This document shows, piece after piece, positions 55,803 through 63,938 of a stretch of 64,000 nt of DNA. This stretch comes from Mesorhizobium caraganae (GTDB lineage Bacteria > Pseudomonadota > Alphaproteobacteria > Rhizobiales > Rhizobiaceae). How positions within the stretch are numbered: the stretch's first letter is position 1; each line of letters starts with the position of its first letter. Both the position numbers and the translations under genes were made by a program. Where the stretch lies: contig NZ_JAFCGY010000014.1 in NCBI RefSeq assembly GCF_016836705.1, positions 1-64,000 on the forward strand. The letters are read 5' to 3'. The notes below the pieces were generated by a model. That model was not told the DNA's origin. It saw nothing but the letters and a program-made list of their open reading frames with translations, and searched no databases.

Positions 55803-56134
55803 GAGTTCTCATATCAGCTGTGGTGCGGCAGAAGGATTCCGCTGCGCGCGACGAAATCTCGTTCTATTTGTCGCTCACATGGCCGCGCTTTTGCATCCGG
55901 TCAAGGGGAGGCGGCCAAATTGCCGGCACGTCTGACGCAATACACTCTAAGAGTGTATGGAGAAAATCACAGAATTCGGGGACGTCCGGTTTGGGCGCCA
56001 AGTCTTGCGCAAACGAGTCGAGGTTGCGCGCTTGTCGGTCTTTGCGAGGTGCCACAAACGAAACCGGCCGCCGGGTCGCTTGGAGCCGGCAGCCAGTTGC
56101 GTCCCGCCGATCGGCGGGGATAGAGGTTCGAAGA
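55803..56134. other. Gap upstream of topA
   Basis: 332 bases with no supported gene. It contains the 19-bp palindrome listed separately and presumably the topA promoter. A 63-codon plus-strand frame starts inside the palindrome, but its product is Arg/Pro-rich with no ribosome site, so I do not call it. Confidence 0.5.
55940..55958. promoter_or_regulatory. Perfect 19-bp palindrome, likely repressor operator
   Basis: ATACACTCTAAGAGTGTAT: 9-base arms around one central A, 138 bp upstream of the topA start. The AT-rich flanks contrast with the GC-rich surroundings. With a one-base centre it cannot be an RNA hairpin loop, so a dimeric DNA-binding protein is the likely reader. No regulator gene lies next to it. 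Confidence 0.6.
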
Positions 56135-56512
56135 TCAGTCGGCCTTGACGATGTGCCAGACTTCGCCGACGCCGTCGCCGGTCGTGTCGCCGGCCTTCTT
56201 GTCCTTGATGAAGGTGTAGACCGGCTTGCCGTCATAGGCCCACATCTTGGTGCCGTCGGTGCGGTCGACGATGGTCCATTCGTCGTCCGCCTTGGCGCCG
56301 GCCTCGGCCTTCAGCGGCGGCCAGTTGGTGGCGCATTTATCGTAGCAATTGCTCTTGCCCTTCTCGTCCTTGTCGTAGGTATAGAGCGTCATGCCGTTGG
56401 CATCGGTGTAGATCTTGGTGCCGTTGACTTCGGCTTCCTTCCAGGCTTCGGCGGCGAAGGATGCAGCGGTGCTGAGCAAAAGCGCGGCCAGGCCAACAGT
56501 GATCGTTTTCAT
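56135..56512 (-). CDS. Secreted PF03640-type repeat protein (COG4315)
   Basis: A 125-residue exported protein. Signal peptide MKTITVGLAALLLSTAASFA with cleavage at FA-AE. Two repeats of the family follow: GTKIYTDANGMTLYTYDKDEKGKSNCYDKCATNWPP and GTKMWAYDGKPVYTFIKDKKAGDTTGDGV. These are typical of the secreted repeat of unknown function family. Two Cys form a likely disulfide. The role is unknown. It stands alone, divergent from the CcdA-like gene. Confidence 0.88.
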   Translation of the reverse strand: MKTITVGLAALLLSTAASFAAEAWKEAEVNGTKIYTDANGMTLYTYDKDEKGKSNCYDKCATNWPPLKAEAGAKADDEWTIVDRTDGTKMWAYDGKPVYTFIKDKKAGDTTGDGVGEVWHIVKAD

Positions 56513-56730
56513 GGAAATCTCCCTGGGTATCCGAAGAAGCGCGCAGAAATCGCGGCTTCGCTCTGTGAACGCTTGGCGAGGAGCGTTTCTTCCCTGGCTT
56601 GGTCATCTGACGATGGGCCGGTAACAATTCCTCCGGCCGAGCCGTACCTGTAGCCAAATGCCACACGATGGTGATTGGCGAACATAGTTTTGCATCGCTA
56701 TATCGGCGCCAGCGAATCTGGAGTCTCGGG

Positions 56731-57480
56731 ATGGCATTGGACATCGGCTATGTCAGCGCGGTCGGAGCAGGGGCGATTTCGTTCCTGTCGCCTTGCGTGC
56801 TGCCGCTGGTGCCGCCCTACCTCTGTTACATGGCCGGCGTGTCGGTCGACGATTTTCGCGGGGACAATGCCGGCGTCACCGCCAAGGCTGGCGTGCGCGG
56901 CGCGCTCATCTATTCCTCGATCGCCTTCGTGCTCGGTTTTTCCACGGTGTTCGTGGCGCTCGGCGCCGGCGCCTCGACCATCGGCCATTGGCTGCGCGTC
57001 TGGCAGGAGCCGCTGGCGATGGCGGCCGGCGTGCTGATCATCCTGATGGGGCTGAACTTCCTCGGCATATTGCGCATTCCGCTCCTGTCGCGCGAGGCGC
57101 GCTTCCAGTCGCAGGGCAAGCCGGCCAGTATGGTCGCCGCCTATGTCATGGGGCTGGCCTTCGCCTTCGGCTGGACGCCCTGCATCGGCCCGGTGCTGGG
57201 GCCGATCCTGACCTTGGCCGGCGGCCGCGAGACGGTGGGCGAGGGCGCCTTGCTACTTGCCGCCTATTCGCTCGGCCTCGGCATCCCGTTCCTGATCGCG
57301 GCGCTGTTTTCCGGCGCCTTCATGCGTTTCCTCGGCAAATTCCGCGTCCATCTCGGCCGTGTCGAAAAGGCGATCGGCGCGCTGCTGGTCGTCGCCGGTG
57401 TGTTCTTTCTCACCGGCGGGGTGCAGACGGTGTCGTACTGGCTGTTGGAGAATTTCCCGGTGCTGGGACGGCTGGGATAG
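56731..57480 (+). CDS. CcdA-like cytochrome c biogenesis/thiol transport protein
   Basis: A 249-residue protein with six membrane helices. The start is ATG 56731, just before VSAVGAGAISFLSPCVLPLVPPY; the longer frame upstream lacks a ribosome site. The two conserved Cys are in FLSPCVLPLVPPY and GWTPCIGPVLGP, the pair used to pass reducing power from cytoplasmic thioredoxin to the periplasm. It is a short CcdA/DsbD-gamma type protein without a thioredoxin domain and no partner is adjacent. Confidence 0.92.
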   Translation: MALDIGYVSAVGAGAISFLSPCVLPLVPPYLCYMAGVSVDDFRGDNAGVTAKAGVRGALIYSSIAFVLGFSTVFVALGAGASTIGHWLRVWQEPLAMAAGVLIILMGLNFLGILRIPLLSREARFQSQGKPASMVAAYVMGLAFAFGWTPCIGPVLGPILTLAGGRETVGEGALLLAAYSLGLGIPFLIAALFSGAFMRFLGKFRVHLGRVEKAIGALLVVAGVFFLTGGVQTVSYWLLENFPVLGRLG

Positions 57481-57519
57481 GTGCTCAGGGAGTTGGCACA
57501 CGGCAACACGCGACCAACT

Positions 57520-57969
57520 CTACGAACGGTGAACAAGCACAGGGATGTTGCTGTGCGTCAGCACCTTGAGCGTTACGCTTCCGAGCAGCACTGCCGATAT
57601 CCCACTTCGCCTATGTGATGACATGACGATGAGATCGCAGCCCCTGGCTTCAGCCGTTTCGATGATAGCTGCGAAGCAATGCTCATGCTTGATGTGGACA
57701 GTCTCGAAGGACACCTGACTGGCTGCCGCGACGGCTGCGGCGGAAGCGAGATACTCCTCCGCCTTTCCATGCAAAAACTTATGAATGAATTCGGCCGCCC
57801 CAGGGATCTCGACGACTGGCGTGGGGTCGGATGCGACCGAATGCAACGGGGCCTCTACCGTAAGAATAGTTACTTGTGCGTTCAGGGCCGCGGCGAGGCC
57901 AACGCCGTGCGTAACGGCATTCTCGGATCTTTCCGAGCCATCGGTGGGGATCAGGATATGATGATACAT
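57520..57969 (-). CDS. Universal stress protein (UspA family)
   Basis: A 149-residue single-domain protein. ATG 57969 gives MYHHILIPTDGSERSENAV, the usual N terminus. The ATP-binding motif is partly kept: IVMSSHRRSGISAVLLGSVTLKVLTHSNIPVLV (G-2x-G-9x-G(S/T) region reads GISAVLLGSVT, so the first glycine spacing differs). Typically an adenine-nucleotide-binding stress protein. It lies beside a stretch with no clear gene. Confidence 0.9.
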   Translation of the reverse strand: MYHHILIPTDGSERSENAVTHGVGLAAALNAQVTILTVEAPLHSVASDPTPVVEIPGAAEFIHKFLHGKAEEYLASAAAVAAASQVSFETVHIKHEHCFAAIIETAEARGCDLIVMSSHRRSGISAVLLGSVTLKVLTHSNIPVLVHRS

Positions 57970-58482
57970 CTTGTGCCACACGGATCGAATGCAATGTCCC
58001 CAAAGTCGGGCAACAGCCGATTATGCCACATCATTCGTGCGGATCGTAGCTTGCGTCCGCGCAGGCGGCCAAAGCCAGCATGGAGCAAATGCCCTTTTCG
58101 TTGCGACTTATGGGCTTGGCAGCCGTTGGCGTTGTCGTGGCCGACAAATGCCCGGACAGTGCCCCTTCAGGCCTGACTGGTGCGCCTATACCGGCAAGGC
58201 ATGCCCCACACGAGCTTACTGTGGTCGTTGGTAGGGAGGGCCGGTCCCGGTTTGCGGCACGGGAGGGGGGTACCCTTTCAGAGTTACTTGCTTCGAAATC
58301 GCGCCAGATTTTTCAAGGGCGACCAATTGGACGACTTTGACACCGCCCACAGGCGGGAACTGCTCATGACGAACTACCTCAGGGAACCACCCCCTAACTG
58401 GCAGTTCCTAGTCGTCTGGTTGCCATGTGGTTGCACCATTTTTTGGTGCATTCCCGAATTTCCACCAAGCCTTTGGAAAGAT
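57970..58482. other. Gene-poor stretch between usp and the tRNA-Lys remnant
   Basis: About 510 bases. Plus-strand frames of 80-115 codons exist, but they overlap each other, lack ribosome sites and run into the tRNA-like sequence, so none is called. It contains a perfect 7-bp hairpin TGCACCA-TTTTT-TGGTGCA at 58432-58450. It looks like decayed DNA, perhaps the scar of a lost insertion. Confidence 0.5.
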
Positions 58483-58550
58483 TGGTGGGTGCGCACAGGA
58501 TTGAACTGTGGACCCGCTGATTAAGAGTCAGCTGCTCTATGGTCTCACCG
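58483..58550 (-). pseudogene. Degenerate tRNA-Lys(CUU)
   Basis: On the minus strand the 3' half is nearly perfect: GAGCAGCTGACTCTTAATCAG (anticodon CTT), variable loop GGGTC and a 3' end GCGCACCCACCA. The T loop has lost at least one base (ACAGTTCAATCCTGT in place of ACAGGTTCGAATCCTGT). The D arm is shortened by about ten bases and the acceptor 5' strand CGGTGAG pairs at only five of seven positions. Total 68 nt against 76 for a normal tRNA. A functional tRNA is unlikely. Confidence 0.75.
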
Positions 58551-58631
58551 GAATTTAACCGCATTGGTGCAGCATGGCGCCAGATGCTACCACTCTGCGA
58601 TTCCTGATCCCTTTCATACGGTTGTCCTTCC

Positions 58632-60005
58632 ATGAGCCAGAGATCCTGCCTGTCCGTCATCCTCGCCGCCGGCGAAGGCACGCGCATGAAGAGCGCGCTG
58701 CCGAAGGTGCTGCATCAGATCGCCGGGCTGCCGATGGTCGCCCATGTGGTGAAAGCGGCCGAGGCTGCCGGCGCCGGCAGCCAGGCGCTGGTGATCGGCC
58801 ATGGCGCCGAGGAGGTGCGCAAGGCGGCGGCGAAGTTCGCGCCGAAAGCCGAGACGTTCGTGCAGGAAAAGCGCTTGGGCACCGCGCATGCCGTGCTGGC
58901 CGCGCGCGATGCGATATCAAAGGGTTATGACGATATTCTCGTGATGTTCGGCGACACGCCTTTGATCGAGGCCGAGGCGCTCGCGAACGCGCGGCAAAAG
59001 CTGGCCGAAGGAGCCGCTGTGGTGGTGATCGGCTTCCGCCCGCCTAATCCAACCGGCTATGGCCGGCTGATCGAAAAAGGCGGCAAGCTCGCCGCCATTC
59101 GCGAAGAGAAGGACTGCTCCGCTGAGGAGAAAAAGATCGGCTTCTGCAATGCCGGCATGATGGCTGTTGCTGGCGCTCACGCGCTGAAGCTGCTTGATAC
59201 CGTCGGCAACAAGAATGCCAAGGGCGAGTACTATCTGACCGACATCGTCGAGATCGCCAGCGCGAAAGGGCTCGATGTCGTCGCCACCGAAGCCAGCTTC
59301 GAGAGTGCGCTCGGCATCAACAACCGTGCCGAACTGGCGCAGGCGGAAGGCATCTGGCAGCAGCGCCGGCGGAACGAGGCCATGCTGTCCGGCGTCACGC
59401 TGATCGCGCCGGAGACTGTTTATTTCTCGCACGACACCGAGATCGGCGCCGATACGGTGGTGGAGCCGAATGTCTGGTTCGGTCCCGGCGTCAAGATTTC
59501 TACCGGCTCCACCATCCATGCCTTCAGCCACATGACAGGTGCCACCATTGCCTCGAATTGCGAGGTCGGCCCGTTCGCACGGTTGCGGCCGGGCGCGGAT
59601 CTCCGGAACAAGGCCAAGGTCGGCAATTTCTGCGAGGTCAAGCAGGCAACGGTCGAGGAAGGCGCCAAGGTCAACCATCTGACCTATATCGGCGACGCAC
59701 GAGTGGGTGCGGGCGCCAATATCGGCGCCGGCACTATCACCTGCAACTATGATGGCTACTCGAAATTCTTCACCGACATTGGCGAGGGTGCCTTTATCGG
59801 CTCGAACTCGTCGCTGGTGGCGCCGGTTACGATCGGCAAGGGCGGCTATATCGCCTCGGGCAGTGTCATTACCGACAGCGTGCCCGACGATGCGCTCGCC
59901 TTCGGCCGCGCCCGCCAGAAGACCATTCCCGGCAAAGCCAAGGAATTGCGTGAACGCTTTGCTTCAGCGGCTGCGGCCAAAAAGAAAGCCGGCGCCGACC
60001 ATTAA
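58632..60005 (+). CDS. glmU: Bifunctional UDP-N-acetylglucosamine pyrophosphorylase/glucosamine-1-phosphate acetyltransferase
   Basis: A 457-residue bifunctional enzyme that makes UDP-GlcNAc for peptidoglycan and lipopolysaccharide. N-terminal nucleotidyltransferase: VILAAGEGTRMKSALPKVLH, metal Asp in VMFGDTPLIEA. C-terminal left-handed beta-helix with hexapeptide repeats: VWFGPGVKISTGSTIHAFS, RLRPGADLRNKAKVGNFCEV, NIGAGTITCNYDGYSKF. The tail is Lys/Ala-rich. ATG 58632 is preceded by a weak ribosome site. glmS follows on the same strand with one opposite-strand gene between. Confidence 0.97.
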   Translation: MSQRSCLSVILAAGEGTRMKSALPKVLHQIAGLPMVAHVVKAAEAAGAGSQALVIGHGAEEVRKAAAKFAPKAETFVQEKRLGTAHAVLAARDAISKGYDDILVMFGDTPLIEAEALANARQKLAEGAAVVVIGFRPPNPTGYGRLIEKGGKLAAIREEKDCSAEEKKIGFCNAGMMAVAGAHALKLLDTVGNKNAKGEYYLTDIVEIASAKGLDVVATEASFESALGINNRAELAQAEGIWQQRRRNEAMLSGVTLIAPETVYFSHDTEIGADTVVEPNVWFGPGVKISTGSTIHAFSHMTGATIASNCEVGPFARLRPGADLRNKAKVGNFCEVKQATVEEGAKVNHLTYIGDARVGAGANIGAGTITCNYDGYSKFFTDIGEGAFIGSNSSLVAPVTIGKGGYIASGSVITDSVPDDALAFGRARQKTIPGKAKELRERFASAAAAKKKAGADH

Positions 60006-60008
60006 CGG

Positions 60009-60374
60009 TCAGCCGGCAGTTTCTTTGCCAAAGGTCGCTGTCACCTGGATCTGGCCGACAATCGCCCTGGTGAAGTCGGCGAGGTCTTCGGCCGGAATCC
60101 AGTATTCGAGATGTGCCCTGCTGCCGGCATGTTCCACCCGGTAGCGGTCGAGAAAGCTTTTCAGCACGTCGAAGCGGGTGACGAAGCCGGAGCCGCTGGC
60201 CGGCACGTTCCAGTCGCGGGCAATCTGCGTCGCATAGGCCTCGGTCAAGACGGGATAGAAGATCGGCTGATCGGGCAGGCGCGGCGGGAATTCCCGCATC
60301 CCTGACGCCTCGATCAGTTCCAGTTCCTTCGGTCCGACGGGACGCCAGAGTGTGACGGTGGCTTGGCTCATCAT
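60009..60374 (-). CDS. Small conserved protein, ADP-ribosylation/crystallin J1-type annotation
   Basis: A 121-residue protein with the family pattern TLWRPVGPKELELIEASGMREFPPRLPDQPIFYPVL then EAYATQIARDWNVP and YWIPAEDLADFTRAIVG. Relatives are widespread and often carry the label ADP-ribosylation/crystallin J1, which is not supported by any catalytic motif here. The role is unknown. It lies between glmU and glmS on the opposite strand, its stop four bases from the glmU stop. Confidence 0.82.
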   Translation of the reverse strand: MMSQATVTLWRPVGPKELELIEASGMREFPPRLPDQPIFYPVLTEAYATQIARDWNVPASGSGFVTRFDVLKSFLDRYRVEHAGSRAHLEYWIPAEDLADFTRAIVGQIQVTATFGKETAG

Positions 60375-60581
60375 GGCCGGACCTTAGCCAGATATTGCGA
60401 AAACGAGAACCGGACGCCTGAAAAATCGAGCAATTGCGGTAACCGGATTGCAAGAGCGGTCTATCATGGTGCAGGGTCGGGAAGCGTTCCGTTACACCGG
60501 ACGAAACGCAAAGTGACTTTCGCGGCAGGCCGGCAATCCCTAGATAGCGCTGGTTTTCCATCGGGAATCGGGGGCAGGCGC

Positions 60582-62405
60582 ATGTGCGGTATCGTCGGAA
60601 TTGTCGGCCAAAACCAAGTCGCGCCGCTCATCGTCGATGCTTTGAAACGACTGGAATACCGCGGCTATGACTCGGCCGGCGTCGCCACCGTCGAGAAAGG
60701 CGCGCTCGGGCGCCGGCGCGCCGAAGGCAAGCTGATCAACCTCGAACGGCGGCTGAAGGACGAGCCGCTCGACGGCACGATCGGCATCGGTCACACGCGC
60801 TGGGCGACGCACGGCGTGCCCAACGAGACCAACGCGCATCCGCATTTTTCCGACGGCGTCGCCATCGTCCACAACGGCATCATCGAGAATTTCGCCGAGT
60901 TGCGCGACGAGCTGATCCGCGACGGCTACGTCTTCTCGTCGCAGACCGACACCGAGGTCGTGGCGCATCTGGTGGCGCGGGAACTGGCCAAAGGGCTGAG
61001 GCCGGTCGAGGCCGCGCACCAGGCGCTGAAGCGGCTGGAAGGCGCCTTTGCGCTGGCCATCATGTTCACGGGCGACGAGGACCTGATCGTTGGCGCCCGC
61101 AACGGCCCGCCTCTGGCCGTCGGCCATGGCGAGGGCGAGATGTTTTTGGGCTCCGACGCCATTGCGCTCGCACCGTTCACCAATTCGATCACCTATCTCG
61201 AAGACGGCGACTGGGCGGTGGTGCGCCGCGAGGGCGTCACCATCTTCGACATTGACGGCAAAAAGGTCGACCGCAAGCGGCAGCAGTCGCTGTCGACCAG
61301 TTTCATGGTCGACAAGGGCAACCGCCGCCATTTCATGGAAAAGGAAATCCATGAACAGCCGGAAGTGATCTCGCACACGCTGGCGCATTATGTCGATTTC
61401 GTCTCCGGCGTGTCGAAGCCGCTGGAGCTGCCGTTCGACTTCGCCAAGATCGGCCGCCTGGCGATCTCGGCCTGCGGCACCGCCTATCTGGCCGGCCTGA
61501 TCAGCAAATACTGGTTCGAGCGCTATGCGCGGCTGCCGGTCGACATCGATGTCGCCTCCGAATTCCGCTACCGCGAAATGCCGCTGTCGGCTGATGATGC
61601 CGCCTTCTTCATCTCGCAATCGGGCGAGACCGCCGACACGCTTGCCTCGCTGCGCTACTGCCGCAAGGCCGGCATGAAGATCGGCGCCATCGTCAATGTG
61701 CGCGAATCGACCATGGCGCGCGAATCCGATGTCGTGCTGCCGACGCTTGCCGGTCCGGAGATCGGCGTCGCCTCGACCAAGGCTTTCACCTGCCAGCTTT
61801 CGGTGCTGGCGTCGCTGGCGGTGCGGGCCGGCGTGGCGCGCGGCACGATCTCGAAGGATGAGGAGAAGACGCTGGTGCGCGCGCTTTCGGAAGCGCCGCG
61901 CTACGCCAACCAGGTGCTGAAGCTCGAGGAGCAGATCGAGCGCATTGCGCGCGAAATCTCGCGCTACAAGGACGTGCTCTATCTCGGCCGCGACACCAAT
62001 TTCCCGCTGGCCATGGAAGGCGCGCTGAAGCTCAAGGAAATCTCCTACATCCACGCCGAAGGCTACGCCGCCGGCGAGCTGAAGCACGGCCCGATCGCGC
62101 TGATCGACGAGAACATGCCGGTCATCGTCATCGCGCCGCATGACCGCATCTTCGAAAAGACCGTGTCGAACATGCAGGAAGTGGCGGCGCGCGGCGGCAA
62201 GATCATCCTGATCACCGACGCCAAGGGCGCGGCGCAGGTCAGCGTCAAGACGATGGAGACCATCATCTTGCCCGACGTGCCGGAAATCATCTCGCCCATC
62301 ATCTACGCGCTGCCGATCCAGATGCTGGCCTACTACGCCGCCGTCTTCATGGGCACCGACGTCGACCAGCCGCGCAATCTGGCGAAATCGGTGACGGTGG
62401 AGTAG
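60582..62405 (+). CDS. glmS: Glutamine-fructose-6-phosphate aminotransferase (isomerising)
   Basis: A 607-residue enzyme that makes glucosamine-6-phosphate from fructose-6-phosphate and glutamine. ATG 60582 gives MCGIVGIVG with the nucleophilic Cys at position 2 after Met removal. Glutaminase region: GIGHTRWATHGVPNETNAHPH and VHNGIIENFAELRDEL. Two SIS domains: ISACGTAYLAGLISKYWFE, ISQSGETADTLASLRY and YLGRDTNFPLAMEGALKLKE. The longer upstream frame lacks a start signal. No glmS ribozyme was seen, as expected outside Gram-positives. Confidence 0.97.
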   Translation: MCGIVGIVGQNQVAPLIVDALKRLEYRGYDSAGVATVEKGALGRRRAEGKLINLERRLKDEPLDGTIGIGHTRWATHGVPNETNAHPHFSDGVAIVHNGIIENFAELRDELIRDGYVFSSQTDTEVVAHLVARELAKGLRPVEAAHQALKRLEGAFALAIMFTGDEDLIVGARNGPPLAVGHGEGEMFLGSDAIALAPFTNSITYLEDGDWAVVRREGVTIFDIDGKKVDRKRQQSLSTSFMVDKGNRRHFMEKEIHEQPEVISHTLAHYVDFVSGVSKPLELPFDFAKIGRLAISACGTAYLAGLISKYWFERYARLPVDIDVASEFRYREMPLSADDAAFFISQSGETADTLASLRYCRKAGMKIGAIVNVRESTMARESDVVLPTLAGPEIGVASTKAFTCQLSVLASLAVRAGVARGTISKDEEKTLVRALSEAPRYANQVLKLEEQIERIAREISRYKDVLYLGRDTNFPLAMEGALKLKEISYIHAEGYAAGELKHGPIALIDENMPVIVIAPHDRIFEKTVSNMQEVAARGGKIILITDAKGAAQVSVKTMETIILPDVPEIISPIIYALPIQMLAYYAAVFMGTDVDQPRNLAKSVTVE

Positions 62406-62422
62406 GTTCCCGGCACGAACTC

Positions 62423-62439
62423 GTATCAGTCATTGATAC
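62423..62439. promoter_or_regulatory. Upstream operator of the higBA locus
   Basis: Inverted repeat GTATCA-N5-TGATAC, centred 38 bp from the second, longer copy next to higB. Probable HigA binding site. Confidence 0.65.
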
Positions 62440-62457
62440 TTCAATGTTGCAAGTCAT

Positions 62458-62480
62458 CTTGTATCAGAGTATGATACAAG
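62458..62480. promoter_or_regulatory. Proximal operator of the higBA locus
   Basis: Inverted repeat CTTGTATCA-N5-TGATACAAG ending directly at the higB start codon (62481). The core GTATCA-N5-TGATAC is the same as in the copy at 62423-62439. This twin arrangement fits autorepression by the antitoxin. Confidence 0.75.
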
Positions 62481-62764
62481 ATGAGGGGTGCAACTTTGAT
62501 CGTTTCGTTCAAAGGCAGGGCGGTCGAAGCGGTTGCAGCGGGTAAGGCACCGAAAGGCTTTCCGTCAGATTTGGTCGCTCGCGCTGAGCGTCGTCTTCGA
62601 GCAATCGACAATGCCGTCCAAGCTGAACGACCTTCGATCGCCGCCCGGAAACCACCTCGATTCGTGCCGGACAGCATTCGATACGCATCAACGACCAATG
62701 GCGCATCTGTTTCAGGTGGACCACTGCAGGTGCCGAAGACGTGGAGATCGTTGACTACCATTGA
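62481..62764 (+). pseudogene. higB: HigB-type (RelE/ParE fold) toxin gene, broken by two frameshifts
   Basis: Three successive frames each hold one part of a HigB toxin. Frame one: SFKGRAVEAVAAGKAPKGFP through LRAIDNAVQ. Frame two: LNDLRSPPGNHLDS. Frame three: GQHSIRINDQWRICFRW through VEIVDYH and TGA at 62762. The first shift is explained by one extra G in CAAGCTGAAC near 62613-62622; the second by loss of roughly 13-14 bases after CACCTCGATTCG, where the KGDRA segment should be. The toxin cannot be made. The antitoxin gene follows 33 bases later. Confidence 0.85.
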
Positions 62765-62797
62765 GCGGGCACTCGCCCTAACCCTTTGAGGATATTG

Positions 62798-63097
62798 ATG
62801 CCCAAGTTCGCACGCCCCATTCACCCCGGAGAATTCCTGCGGGAAGAGTATCTTGTTCCACTCGGCATGAGTGCCGGTGCGCTCGCGAAGAAGCTCAACC
62901 TCCCGCGCACCCGTATCGAGCGTATTGCCAAGGAGGAGATCGGTCTGACCCCCGACACAGCCTTGCGCCTCGCCCGTTTTTTCAACACGACGCCTCAGTT
63001 CTGGATGAATTTTCAACAGGCCTATGAACTGGAAACCGAGGCCGAGAAACTGGCGCCGGAACTTGAGAAGATCGAACCGCTCGAAGCGGCGGCTTAA
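62798..63097 (+). CDS. higA: HigA-family antitoxin (XRE helix-turn-helix)
   Basis: A 99-residue DNA-binding antitoxin. ATG 62798 follows GAGG; a TTG four codons earlier is less likely. It reads ARPIHPGEFLREEYLVPLGMSAGALAKKLN with the XRE helix-turn-helix GMSAGALAKKLNLPRTRIERI, then LTPDTALRLARFFNTTPQFWMNFQ, all typical of HigA/VapI. It should repress the locus at the twin operators upstream of higB. With the toxin gene broken it is now an orphan antitoxin. Confidence 0.93.
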   Translation: MPKFARPIHPGEFLREEYLVPLGMSAGALAKKLNLPRTRIERIAKEEIGLTPDTALRLARFFNTTPQFWMNFQQAYELETEAEKLAPELEKIEPLEAAA

Positions 63098-63179
63098 TCG
63101 GTTCTTTTAAAAACTTCGTAGTTTCAAAGCGACTTCGGGTTCACTAATGTTGCGCTGCAACCTGCGCCCCCGGTGAACC

Positions 63180-63938
63180 ATGTCCGATGCTCCCAGAACT
63201 TCAGGCATGACCCGGCTGAGGAACTATTTCCTCACAGGCTTCATCGTCTGCGCGCCGTTGGCGATCACCGCCTATATCGCCTGGTCGTTCATCGGCTGGG
63301 TCGATTCGTGGGTAAAGCCGTACATTCCGGCACGCTACAGCCCCGACACCTATCTGCCGTTTCCGGTTCCGGGTTTCGGCCTGATCGTGGCGCTGATCCT
63401 GATCACGCTGATCGGCTTCATGACCGCCAACATCGTCGGCCGAGCCATCGTCAATTTCGGTGAGCGACTGCTGGGCCGCATGCCGCTGGTGCGCGGCATC
63501 TATGGTTCGCTGAAGCAGATTTTCCAGACGGTGCTGTCGAACAAGGGCGACATGTTCCGCCAGGTCGGGCTGGTCGAATATCCGCGCAAGGGCGTCTGGT
63601 CGCTGGTCTTCGTCGCCAGCGAGAAGGAAACCGAGATCAACCGGAAGCTCGACCGGGAGGGCGACCCGATGATCGCCGTCTTCATGCCATGCACGCCGAA
63701 CCCGACCACCGGGTTCCTGATGTATGTGCCGAAATCCGACATCGTGCTGCTCGACATGACGATCGAGGACGGCGCCAGGCTGATCGTTTCGGCCGGGCTG
63801 GTGGCGCCCGAGGTCAAGCCGAAAATGGTGACGGTGAACGGTGAGCCGATCGAAGGAGATCTCGCCAATCCGCCGCTTGGCGCCCTGGCTCAACCGGCGC
63901 GCAAGAGCCGAACAGCCTCGTCACGGCCGAACAGATAG
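63180..63938 (+). CDS. DUF502 membrane protein
   Basis: A 252-residue protein with two membrane helices (YFLTGFIVCAPLAITAYIAWSFIGW and VPGFGLIVALILITLIGFMTANIV) and a cytoplasmic part carrying the DUF502 pattern GIYGSLKQIFQTVLSNKGDMFRQVGLVEYPRKG and PTTGFLMYVPKSDI. Function unknown. The last 16 codons overlap the 3' end of recG on the other strand by 49 bases. In rhizobia this gene commonly neighbours recG. Confidence 0.9.
   Translation: MSDAPRTSGMTRLRNYFLTGFIVCAPLAITAYIAWSFIGWVDSWVKPYIPARYSPDTYLPFPVPGFGLIVALILITLIGFMTANIVGRAIVNFGERLLGRMPLVRGIYGSLKQIFQTVLSNKGDMFRQVGLVEYPRKGVWSLVFVASEKETEINRKLDREGDPMIAVFMPCTPNPTTGFLMYVPKSDIVLLDMTIEDGARLIVSAGLVAPEVKPKMVTVNGEPIEGDLANPPLGALAQPARKSRTASSRPNR

Noticed and set aside
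55957..56148. 63-codon plus-strand frame beginning in the palindrome
   Set aside because: No ribosome site, Arg/Pro-rich product, and it ends inside the PF03640 gene on the other strand.
58080..58524. Plus-strand frames of 86 and 114 codons before glmU
   Set aside because: They overlap each other, have no ribosome site, and the second runs through the tRNA-Lys remnant.
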